A stretch of 64,000 nt of DNA from Terrisporobacter mayombei (lineage in GTDB: Bacteria > Bacillota > Clostridia > Peptostreptococcales > Peptostreptococcaceae). Location of the stretch: contig NZ_JACRYU010000012.1 of the NCBI RefSeq assembly GCF_014333445.1, positions 29,189 through 93,188 of the forward strand, given 5' to 3'. The notes under the pieces are model-generated. The model made no database searches. It was not told the DNA's origin and saw only the letters and a program-made list of their open reading frames with translations. The position numbers and the translations under genes are program-made. Positions 18,298 to 26,326 of this stretch are shown one piece after another; position 1 is the first letter of the stretch; the number at the start of each line of letters is the position of its first letter.

Positions 18298-19391
18298 TAT
18301 GCATTACCCCCTTTTGCTCTTTTTGCTTTTATTTTAGTATATAAAATTCTTAATCCATTACTTAAAGCTATAAAGTAAACTATCGAACCTATAACTATGT
18401 TTATTACTTCTGAAGGAGAATTTACAGATTGCATTTTAATACCACCATATTTAAATGCTCCGAATAATAAACCAGAGAATATAACTCCTATAGGATTACT
18501 ATTAGCTATTAACGCTACGGCTATTCCGTCAAATCCGTAACCTTCTTGAGCTGCTAATACAGTTATATTATGAGTTACACCCATAACTTGTATTGCACCT
18601 GCTATACCAGCTAGTAAACCTGCTATAGCCATTGATTTTAATATAGACTTACTTACATCTATACCAGCGTATTCAGCTGCATCTCTGTTATGCCCAACTG
18701 CTCTAAGTTCAAATCCTAAAGTAGTTTTAGTTAATATAAACCAGATTATAAATACTAATATTAAAGATATAACTATACCCCAGTTAACACTAGTAGCCGG
18801 TCCAACTAAATCTTTCATCCAGTGTATACTTATACTTGCAGTATCTTTTACGTTTACTGATGCTTCACTATTTGGTATAGATAGGAAACTATTTGAAACC
18901 ATAAAGTTACTTAGATAAAATGCTATCCAGTTTAACATTATTGAGGCTATAACTTCATTTATTCCAAACTTAGCTTTTAGAAAGCCAGATATTGCTCCCC
19001 AAAGTCCACCAGCAAGTCCTGCTACTATCATTGTCACAGGTATATGGATTATAGCTGGTAAATCTAAACTGTAACCTAATATAGTTGCAACTAATGCACC
19101 TATTATAAACTGACCTTCTGCACCTATATTAAATAAACCTGTTTTAAAAGCAAATGCTATAGATAAACCAGTAAGAATATATGGTGTTGCCTTTATAATA
19201 GTCCAAGCTATATATTTAGGTTTTCCTATAATACCTTCTATCATTGCTCCGTAAACTACTATTGGGTCATTTCCTGATATAACAAGAACTATCGCTCCAA
19301 CAAGTAAACCAAGAGCTATTGATAATAACGAAAACTTAACTGCATCATTAAAAAAAGAAACTTTATTTTTAGCTTTTAAACTATTTTCCAT
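18297..19391 (-). CDS. Nucleoside ABC importer permease (NupP/YufP-like)
   Basis: About 364 residues, 8-10 hydrophobic spans. Family features are FKTGLFNIGAEGQFIIGAL and the EAA-like loop AVGHNRDAAEYAGIDVSKS. A GTG at 19400 overlaps the Shine-Dalgarno. The ATG at 19391 has AGGAGG 8 nt upstream and gives MENSLKAKNKV, so I chose it. The start lies within the 3' end of the ATPase gene (11-bp overlap), so the genes are translationally linked. Confidence 0.87.
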   Translation of the reverse strand: MENSLKAKNKVSFFNDAVKFSLLSIALGLLVGAIVLVISGNDPIVVYGAMIEGIIGKPKYIAWTIIKATPYILTGLSIAFAFKTGLFNIGAEGQFIIGALVATILGYSLDLPAIIHIPVTMIVAGLAGGLWGAISGFLKAKFGINEVIASIMLNWIAFYLSNFMVSNSFLSIPNSEASVNVKDTASISIHWMKDLVGPATSVNWGIVISLILVFIIWFILTKTTLGFELRAVGHNRDAAEYAGIDVSKSILKSMAIAGLLAGIAGAIQVMGVTHNITVLAAQEGYGFDGIAVALIANSNPIGVIFSGLLFGAFKYGGIKMQSVNSPSEVINIVIGSIVYFIALSNGLRILYTKIKAKRAKGGNA

Positions 19392-20952
19392 TGCTGTCAC
19401 CTCCTGCCATCATCATTCCTAGTTCATTTTCATCCGTTTCTTTAGCATCTACTATACCAACTATTTTACCTTCGTATATAACTGCTATTCTATCAGATAC
19501 ATTCATAACTTCATCTAATTCTAAGGATACTAAAAGAACTGCATTTCCTGCATCTCTTTGTTCTACTAATGATTTATGAACGAACTCTATAGCACCTACA
19601 TCTAGACCTCTAGTTGGCTGAGTTGCTATTAATAATTGAGGCTCATGACTATCTTGTCTTGAAGCTTCTATATTTGTAACTTCTCTACCTATTATAATCT
19701 TTTGTTGGTTACCACCTGATAACCCTCTTGCTTTGGCATTAAGATCATTTGGTCTAACATCAAATCTATCAATTATATGCTGAGCTTGTTCATTTATCGC
19801 TTCTGGATTTAATATTCCATTTTTAGAATATTTATTTTCTTTGTAGTTTTGTAATACAACATTCTCAGCAACAGTATAATCTAGTACAAGACCTCTTTTT
19901 TGTCTATCTTCTGGAATATTTTTTATTCCTTTTTTAAATATTTGTTTTGGAGTATTATTTACAACTGTATCTCCATTGATTTCTATAATACCTGATTCAA
20001 CTTTTCTAAGTCCTGTAAGAGCTTCAACTAACTCTGACTGACCGTTTCCATCGATACCAGCAATTCCTAATATTTCTCCAGCTTTTACTTCTAAAGATAA
20101 TCCGTCAACAACATTTATTTTTCTATTATCTTTAACAATTAAATTATTTACATTTAATACTGTTTTTGTAGGTTTTGCTTCTTCCTTATCAACTTTAAAG
20201 TTAACTTCTCTTCCGACCATCATCTCTGCTAGGTCATTTTCTGTAACATCAGATACCTTTACTGTATCTATGTACTTACCTCTTCTAATTACAGTACAAT
20301 AATCTGCTATAGCTTTTATTTCTTTAAGTTTATGAGTAATTATTATTACTGATTTACCCTCTTTTGTTAAGTTTCTTATTATATTAATAAGCTCTGTTAT
20401 TTCTTGTGGAGTTAAAACAGCTGTAGGTTCATCAAGTATAAGAGTTTCAGCACCTCTATATAATGCTTTTAATATCTCAACCCTTTGTTGCATACCTACT
20501 GTTATATCTTGTATTTTTGACATTGGATCAACAAATAATCCATATTTTTCAGATATCTCCTTAACATCTTTAATTGCCTTTTTCATGTCTAGAGCACCTA
20601 AATTTGCAGTTGGCTCTGTTCCTAATATGATGTTTTCTGCAACTGTAAAAGGTTGAACAAGCATGAAATGTTGATGTACCATACCTATTCCTTTTGATAT
20701 AGCTACATTGGGATTACTTATGTCTACTAATTCTCCATTTATATAAATCTCTCCTGATGTAGGATTATAAAGTCCATATAATATATTCATAAGAGTAGAC
20801 TTACCTGCTCCATTTTCTCCTAAAAGCGCATGTACCTCACCTTTATGTACAGTCAAATTTATATTGTCGTTTGCTACAAAATCGCCGAACTTTTTAGTTA
20901 TATTCTTCATTTCAACAACCTTTTGACTGTAGTCTATGATATTGTTGTTCAT
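19381..20952 (-). CDS. Nucleoside ABC importer ATPase, two nucleotide-binding domains (NupO/YufO-like)
   Basis: About 523 residues. The first NBD has Walker A GENGAGKST, Q-loop MVHQHFML, signature ITVGMQQRVEILKAL and Walker B LILDEPTAVLTP. The second NBD has a degenerate P-loop (GIDGNGQSEL), signature GLSGGNQQKI and TRGLDVGA. This is typical of the RbsA/YufO class, in which one chain supplies both NBDs. The longer in-frame start at 20991 lacks a Shine-Dalgarno. ATG 20952 (MNNNIIDYSQ) follows AAGGAGG at ~12 nt. Nearly 480 bp separate it from the lipoprotein gene. Confidence 0.9.
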   Translation of the reverse strand: MNNNIIDYSQKVVEMKNITKKFGDFVANDNINLTVHKGEVHALLGENGAGKSTLMNILYGLYNPTSGEIYINGELVDISNPNVAISKGIGMVHQHFMLVQPFTVAENIILGTEPTANLGALDMKKAIKDVKEISEKYGLFVDPMSKIQDITVGMQQRVEILKALYRGAETLILDEPTAVLTPQEITELINIIRNLTKEGKSVIIITHKLKEIKAIADYCTVIRRGKYIDTVKVSDVTENDLAEMMVGREVNFKVDKEEAKPTKTVLNVNNLIVKDNRKINVVDGLSLEVKAGEILGIAGIDGNGQSELVEALTGLRKVESGIIEINGDTVVNNTPKQIFKKGIKNIPEDRQKRGLVLDYTVAENVVLQNYKENKYSKNGILNPEAINEQAQHIIDRFDVRPNDLNAKARGLSGGNQQKIIIGREVTNIEASRQDSHEPQLLIATQPTRGLDVGAIEFVHKSLVEQRDAGNAVLLVSLELDEVMNVSDRIAVIYEGKIVGIVDAKETDENELGMMMAGGDSNGK

Positions 20953-21351
20953 AGCTATTTTTGTCCTCCTTGTCTGACTATATTTATTCAAAATAAAAAA
21001 TGGATAATATACCTATATATTATCCATAAATGACATAATCTATTTGTTAGGTAAATTAAATTTTTTATGGATTTAATATTTATTTTTTCCTTTATAATTA
21101 TTTATCTATTAATGCAATACTAAAATCGCAATTTAATTTCCATTAAGGTATTTATTATATTTAATTTAAACAAGTAAATTATCATTCGATTACTAATTAT
21201 ATATTTTGTAAAATAGTATAACATTTAATTATTATATTGTAATTAGTATGTAATATTTGCATTAACAATTATATCATTTTATAATATTTTTGCCAATAAT
21301 AATTCTTCTCAATAATAAAAAAACAATATATACTACTTTGTTTGTTTCGAT
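20953..21351 (-). other. Long untranslated gap with a terminator-like hairpin before the ATPase gene
   Basis: About 400 bp of very AT-rich sequence contain no plausible ORF. At 20999-21026 a 12-bp inverted repeat (ATGGATAATATA with its complement, 4-base loop) is followed on the minus strand by T6 and more T-rich sequence, so it is a candidate intrinsic terminator or attenuator 45 bp before the ATPase start. No known riboswitch core is recognisable. Confidence 0.5.
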
Positions 21352-21396
21352 AAAAAAATATTCCATTGAAATGACTTAATATTTCAATGGAATATC
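21352..21396 (-). terminator. Terminator after the BMP lipoprotein gene
   Basis: 15-bp stem (ATATTCCATTGAAAT with its complement) followed by T7 on the minus strand. It allows the abundant binding protein to be expressed apart from the membrane components. Confidence 0.85.
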
Positions 21397-21427
21397 ATTT
21401 ATATTTTTACTATAAAATAGTTAATTA

Positions 21428-22465
21428 TTATTTATCTCCGTATGCTTTTTTATATTCTTCCTCAGTAGATGGAACTACTATTTTTCCATCAACTATTTCT
21501 TTAGATTTTTCATCAACAAAGCTTAATACTTCAGCTGGAACATTTTTTTCACTAGTTGGAGCTATACCAACTCCACCAGTAGCTAAAGTATTTATTTTAA
21601 CTTCACCAGGTTTGTAAGATCCATCAACTAAAGCTTTTACCATATCACCAACAGCTATATTAACATTTTTCATTGCTGAAGTTATTACGTTATCTGGAGC
21701 TAAATCATTTTGGTCTTTATCAACACCTATAGCATATTTTCCTGCTTCTTTAACAGCTTCTATAGCACCTATACCTGCAGCACCAGCACATGGGAATATT
21801 ACATCAACACCATTAGACATCATTGAATTAGCTATAGATTTTCCTAAAGCTGAATCAGAAAAACTATTTGCATATTGAGCTAATATCTCAGCTTTTGGGT
21901 TAGCATCTTTAACACCAGCTTTGAATCCATATTCAAATTTAGCTAAAACTGATGATTTCATACCACCTATGAAAGCAACTTTGTTAGTTTCAGTCATTTT
22001 ACCAGCTATTAATCCTACTAAGTATCCTGATACATTATCTTCAAATACTAAAGAAGTTACGTTTTCTGGTTGTTTTTCGTAAGAATGGTCAACTATAGCA
22101 AATTGTTGCTCTGGATAAGCCTTTGCAGCTTCTTCTATTGCATCTGCTAATTTATATCCTACACCTATTATTAAATCTAATTCTTCATCTGCAAATTGTT
22201 CTATGTTTGGTTTGTAATCTGCATCTTGTTTTGATTCTAAGTATTTAACTTTTACTTTATCTTCGCCTAATTCTTTCTCTACAGCTTGTAATCCTTCCCA
22301 AGTAGTTTGGTTGAATGATTCATCGTGTACTCCACCAACATCTGTTATCATACCTACTGTTACCTTGTCTGTGTTTGATGCAGAATCTTTAGATCCACAT
22401 CCAACTAATAATCCTACTGACATCATCATAGTTAATGATAAAGCAACTATTTTTTTAAATTTCAT
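21428..22465 (-). CDS. BMP-family nucleoside-binding lipoprotein
   Basis: 345 residues. A type II signal peptide has lipobox LVGC (Cys23) after a basic N terminus and a methionine-rich hydrophobic core. The mature protein has the Bmp/PnrA periplasmic-binding fold, with VGMITDVGGVHDESFNQ and FEDNVSGYLVGLIAGKMT. It captures nucleosides at the outer membrane face and delivers them to the downstream permeases. RBS AGGAGG precedes the ATG. Synteny with the ATPase and permeases supports the role. Confidence 0.92.
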   Translation of the reverse strand: MKFKKIVALSLTMMMSVGLLVGCGSKDSASNTDKVTVGMITDVGGVHDESFNQTTWEGLQAVEKELGEDKVKVKYLESKQDADYKPNIEQFADEELDLIIGVGYKLADAIEEAAKAYPEQQFAIVDHSYEKQPENVTSLVFEDNVSGYLVGLIAGKMTETNKVAFIGGMKSSVLAKFEYGFKAGVKDANPKAEILAQYANSFSDSALGKSIANSMMSNGVDVIFPCAGAAGIGAIEAVKEAGKYAIGVDKDQNDLAPDNVITSAMKNVNIAVGDMVKALVDGSYKPGEVKINTLATGGVGIAPTSEKNVPAEVLSFVDEKSKEIVDGKIVVPSTEEEYKKAYGDK

Positions 22466-22691
22466 GAGTTCCTCCTAAAAAAGTAATATAAATTTCATCT
22501 TTTCTAGTATATTTTATACTATTTTATTCAATTTATCCATACAAAATTAAATATTTTTATAATTTAAATTACTTTATTACTTATTTTTCTAAATATGCTA
22601 CACTATTTATCCCGCTAATTATACTTAATCCGATAATATTTTACTTTTTTAATACTAAATAATCAAATTCATATTAAAATTTTTATTTTAT

Positions 22692-22725
22692 AATAAAAAA
22701 AGAGGTATTTAAATTCCTCTTTTTC
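22692..22725 (-). terminator. Terminator after degV
   Basis: Short stem AAAGAGG/CCTCTTT with an AT loop and a T7 tract on the minus strand. Confidence 0.7.
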
Positions 22726-22738
22726 TATTATTTTTTAT

Positions 22739-23584
22739 TTACTTTTTAAAACAAAGTATTCCACTTACACCAGGTCCTGAGTGAGCACCTATACAAGTTC
22801 CAACCATAAAATATCCTATTTTTTTAGGTTTAAATACTTCTGTAGCAATTTGAGTTAATTTTTCTCTTTCCTTCAAATCATCACTGTATCCTATATATAT
22901 TTCGTCTTGTTCTATATCATTGCCAAGCTTTTCTTTCATTAAGTCAACCATCTTATTGATTGCATTTTTCTTACCTCTAACTTGGCCAGCCTGAGAAACT
23001 AATCCATCCTTGACTTCCAATATAGGTTTAATATTTAATATACTACCAACAGCAGCTTTTGTAGAAGATATTCTTCCTCCTTTTTGAAGATACTCTAGAG
23101 TATCTACAGAAAACATTAGTATAGATTTTTCTTTTAATCTATCTAATTCTTCAAATATCTCTTCTATACTTTTTCCTTCATTGATTAATTCGGCAGCTTT
23201 AACAACAAATATTCCGGCACCAAAACTAAAATTATAAGTATCATATATATGTATTTCACCTTCAGAATCATTTTTTGCCATTGTAGCGCTTTGGCATGTT
23301 CCTGTTGCTGCTGACGAACCTGATATATATAATACTGTTTTGCCCTCATTAACGTATTTATCAAATATTTCTTTAAATTGAGCATATGTAGCTTGAGATG
23401 TTTTTGGATGTACATTTTTTTCTCTTAATATTTTATAAAACTCTTCTGACTTTATATCTATTCCATCTTTATATTCTTTGCCTTCTAATATAAGAGTTAA
23501 AGGTATCACATCTATATCATATTGCTCTAAATATTCTTTATTAACATCTGATAAACTATCACATATTATTTTTATGTTATTCAT
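22739..23584 (-). CDS. DegV family fatty-acid-binding protein
   Basis: 281 residues, full length. The N terminus IKIICDSLSDVNKEYLEQY and VIPLTLILEGKEYKDG, the KTSQATYAQFKEIF segment that holds the lipid headgroup, and the C-terminal GTCIGAHSGPG loop are DegV hallmarks. Family members bind long-chain fatty acids, and some (FakB) present them to the fatty acid kinase FakA. No fakA is nearby, so the specific role is open. The ATG is preceded by AAAGGAT. Confidence 0.88.
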   Translation of the reverse strand: MNNIKIICDSLSDVNKEYLEQYDIDVIPLTLILEGKEYKDGIDIKSEEFYKILREKNVHPKTSQATYAQFKEIFDKYVNEGKTVLYISGSSAATGTCQSATMAKNDSEGEIHIYDTYNFSFGAGIFVVKAAELINEGKSIEEIFEELDRLKEKSILMFSVDTLEYLQKGGRISSTKAAVGSILNIKPILEVKDGLVSQAGQVRGKKNAINKMVDLMKEKLGNDIEQDEIYIGYSDDLKEREKLTQIATEVFKPKKIGYFMVGTCIGAHSGPGVSGILCFKK

Positions 23585-23624
23585 CCCATTAATATCCTTT
23601 CTTAGATTAGTAGATTTTTATAAA

Positions 23625-24095
23625 TTATCTCATATTTGGATAACCAATTTGCCTTAAGGCCTCATAAACAACTATAGCAACCGAATTAGATAAGTTTAAC
23701 GATCTAGCTTTTTCTAATTTCACCATAGGTATTCTCATGCAAGTTTCTTTATTTTCCGCTAAAAGGCTTTCTGGTAAACCCTTTGTTTCTTTTCCAAATA
23801 CTACAAAACATCCATCCTCAAATTCCATATCTGAATGAGCTTTATCAGTTTTTGTTGTTGAATAGAAAAATTTAGAATCAGGATATTTTGCTTGTAATTC
23901 TTCAAAACTATCATAATATTTAATATCTGAAATATCCCAGTAATCAAGACCAGATCTTTTTAAGTATTTATCTTGTAATGAAAAACCCAGTGGTCTTATT
24001 AAATGCAAAGTTGCTCCTGTATTAGCACAAGTTCTTATTATATTACCTGTATTTTGAGGTATCTCAGGTTCTACTAGTACCACATTTATTGACAT
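23625..24095 (-). CDS. trmL: tRNA (cytidine/uridine-34 2'-O)-methyltransferase TrmL
   Basis: 156 residues, the minimal SPOUT size. It has EPEIPQNTGNIIRTCANTGATLHLIRPLGF, VVFGKETKGLPESLL and RIPMVKLEKARSLNLSNSVAIVVYEALRQ, the three knot motifs of TrmL/CspR. The enzyme methylates the wobble ribose of tRNA-Leu species. It follows degV's start by 40 bp in the same direction. Confidence 0.93.
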   Translation of the reverse strand: MSINVVLVEPEIPQNTGNIIRTCANTGATLHLIRPLGFSLQDKYLKRSGLDYWDISDIKYYDSFEELQAKYPDSKFFYSTTKTDKAHSDMEFEDGCFVVFGKETKGLPESLLAENKETCMRIPMVKLEKARSLNLSNSVAIVVYEALRQIGYPNMR

Positions 24096-24219
24096 AATGT
24101 TCCTCCGTTTAATTGCTCTAATAAATTTTAATATATCGCTTAATTTTAAGCCTTCTTATTTAACCTAAATACATTATAACAGAAAATTCTTTTAATAATA
24201 GCCGGTTTTTTATTAGATA

Positions 24220-25557
24220 TTACTTTCTCTCTTGTTTTGTGCCATATATAATTACTTTTTCTTGAGGTGGATAATAACTTTCCCCTATATATTCTCTTTT
24301 ATTGCCCGATTCATTTTTATAAATTCTATAAGTTTTTACTTTATATCCTTTTCTACCTTCCTGTTCAATAACTTTTTCTCCAAAATCATATTTTTCGCTA
24401 TTTTTCTTTACTACTTTATTATTAATTATGTCAGTGACCTCTGTTGTAACTTCTATATTCATTTTATCCTTACTATTTCCATAAATTGTAGATACAATTT
24501 TATTATTATGAACTTCATTATATATTAAAACAGGGTTATTAAATTTATTACTAAATTTTAAATCTATACATCCTCTTGATACCGTAGCATCCCTTCCTTT
24601 TTCAATGTATTTACTTGGTATAGAATGATTTTTTACATTAACTATTTCCATACCTGAATACAAAGCAGCATTATAGATTGTGCTAGAAACTTGGCACATG
24701 CCTCCTCCTATTCCTTTTTCTGATTTACCATTTATTATTATAGGCGCTTCCTTTAAGTACTTTCCTATATGAGACTTTTCTATATTAGAGTTAAATGAAA
24801 ATACTTCTCCTGGCTCAAGTAAAATATTATTAGTCGCATATGATGCTAATTTAATATTACTACTTCTATTTTTACTTTTTGGATTGAAATATGTCTCAAA
24901 TTTACCTAAAACAGAATTAACTTGACTTAGCTGGCTGTATAAATAATGTGGCTTGATATCGGATATAGGTATAATTACATCTTTTTTATCTATGTTTTTT
25001 ATATTGCTTATTAATGCTTGTCTCAATTCACTTTTATTTAATTTATGTCCATATTTTTCTTTAGTAACCATGATATTATCATTACTAACTCTTATAGTTG
25101 AATTAACAGGTTTTCTATAAACTTCTTTATCAATATATTTTATATAATCTTCTAATTTTTTTTCATTGTAAGTTATATTATAATCCAAAATAACTTTGTG
25201 CCCCATATTTAAATTAGCTTTAAGTTTTAAATCAGATATAAATCCCTCACTTCTTCCAATTCCATAAGCTTCTTCTACTAGTTCATCAACATTATAGTCA
25301 ATGCCTATTTCTTTTTTAGAAAAAACATATTCTTTATTATTCATCTTCAATATAAAAGAATTATTATTACTTAATGTCTCATCTATTTTATTTTTAGCTT
25401 CATTTTTTGTTAAATTTGATAAATCTATATCTCTTACATATACATTTTTGTGTATTTTACATTTAAGTCCAATGGCATCGCTTAAGACTACATTGTTGAA
25501 TGATATTATAATTAACGATAAAAATATTGCAATCTTAAGTTTTTTCAAGAGTATCAT
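24220..25557 (-). CDS. VanW family protein with PG-binding-4 and G5-like domains
   Basis: 445 residues. One N-terminal hydrophobic span (residues ~8-27) serves as anchor or signal. Next come a YoaR-type peptidoglycan-binding repeat region (~30-200), then the VanW core with GEVFSFNSNI, KGIGGGMCQVSSTIYNAAL and NHSIPSKYIEKGRDATV. A C-terminal G5-like beta domain (~365-440, EVTDIINNKVVKKNSEKYDFG) completes it. It is extracytoplasmic and wall-associated. VanW function is unproven despite co-occurrence with some vancomycin-resistance clusters, and nothing here suggests resistance. Its ATG overlaps the nth stop (ATGA). Confidence 0.85.
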   Translation of the reverse strand: MILLKKLKIAIFLSLIIISFNNVVLSDAIGLKCKIHKNVYVRDIDLSNLTKNEAKNKIDETLSNNNSFILKMNNKEYVFSKKEIGIDYNVDELVEEAYGIGRSEGFISDLKLKANLNMGHKVILDYNITYNEKKLEDYIKYIDKEVYRKPVNSTIRVSNDNIMVTKEKYGHKLNKSELRQALISNIKNIDKKDVIIPISDIKPHYLYSQLSQVNSVLGKFETYFNPKSKNRSSNIKLASYATNNILLEPGEVFSFNSNIEKSHIGKYLKEAPIIINGKSEKGIGGGMCQVSSTIYNAALYSGMEIVNVKNHSIPSKYIEKGRDATVSRGCIDLKFSNKFNNPVLIYNEVHNNKIVSTIYGNSKDKMNIEVTTEVTDIINNKVVKKNSEKYDFGEKVIEQEGRKGYKVKTYRIYKNESGNKREYIGESYYPPQEKVIIYGTKQERK

Positions 25558-26180
25558 TCCTTTCCTTGATAGTAATCACAATCATCTTTTATAGGGCATA
25601 ATTCACACTCTGGTTTCCTAGCTTTACATAATCTTCTTCCATGAAAAATTAAAACATGATGTGAATGGGACCATCTATGTTTAGGTATAACATCCATTAA
25701 TGCAAATTCTGTTTTTTCTGGAGTTTTAGTATTTACTATACCTATTCTATTCGAAACTCTAAAAACATGTGTATCTACAGCTATTGCATCTTTATTAAAT
25801 GCATTACTTAAAACAACATCTGCAGTTTTTCGCCCTACACCAGGTAATTTAATAAGTTCTTCTAATGTATCTGGAACTTCTCCATTATAATCTCTACATA
25901 ACATTTCAGATGTAGCCTTAATTTTTTTAGCTTTACTTTTATAAAGTCCACATGTCCTTATTTCTTCCATTATTTCTTCTTCCGACAGTTTAGCAAAATC
26001 CTTAGCTGTATTATACTTTTTAAACAGTTCTCTTGTTACAATATTTACCCTTACATCGGTACATTGAGCTGATAATATAGTTGCTATCAATAACTCAAAT
26101 GCTGTTGTATGTTCTAACTCACAATGAGCATCTGGATACAATTCTTCTAATTTATCTAAAATTTCATTTACATTTTTCAT
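25554..26180 (-). CDS. nth: Endonuclease III (DNA glycosylase/AP lyase)
   Basis: 208 residues. The helix-hairpin-helix is LPGVGRKTADVVLSNAF, with the catalytic Lys in the GVGRKTA segment and the catalytic Asp in AIAVDTHVFRVSNRIG. The C-terminal [4Fe-4S] ligands have C-x6-C-x2-C-x5-C spacing (CKARKPECELCPIKDDC). It removes oxidised pyrimidines and nicks AP sites in base excision repair. RBS GGGGGA precedes the ATG. Confidence 0.96.
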   Translation of the reverse strand: MKNVNEILDKLEELYPDAHCELEHTTAFELLIATILSAQCTDVRVNIVTRELFKKYNTAKDFAKLSEEEIMEEIRTCGLYKSKAKKIKATSEMLCRDYNGEVPDTLEELIKLPGVGRKTADVVLSNAFNKDAIAVDTHVFRVSNRIGIVNTKTPEKTEFALMDVIPKHRWSHSHHVLIFHGRRLCKARKPECELCPIKDDCDYYQGKE

Positions 26181-26277
26181 TTTATTTCCCCCTTATTTGA
26201 TCTTTTACTTTTATTATCTATAAATTTAATTAATTTATAACAAAGTAGTTCTTTTCAATTTTTTGATTTTTTGTATT

Positions 26278-26312
26278 AAAAAAGCAAAAACTTTATAAGT
26301 TCTTGCTTTTAA
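26278..26312 (-). terminator. Terminator after the Lon-like protease gene
   Basis: Stem AAAAGCAAGAACTT/AAGTTTTTGCTTTT with one mismatch and flanking T run on the minus strand. Confidence 0.75.
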
Positions 26313-26326
26313 TTATATCAATATAT

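Noticed and set aside
22466..22738. Possible purine riboswitch before the BMP lipoprotein gene
   Set aside because: No purine riboswitch core is visible on the minus strand; the region is AT-rich with only weak promoter-like sequences.
24220..25557. VanW protein as a sign of a vancomycin-resistance cluster
   Set aside because: No vanH/A/X or sensor-regulator genes are nearby; stand-alone VanW proteins are common in clostridia.
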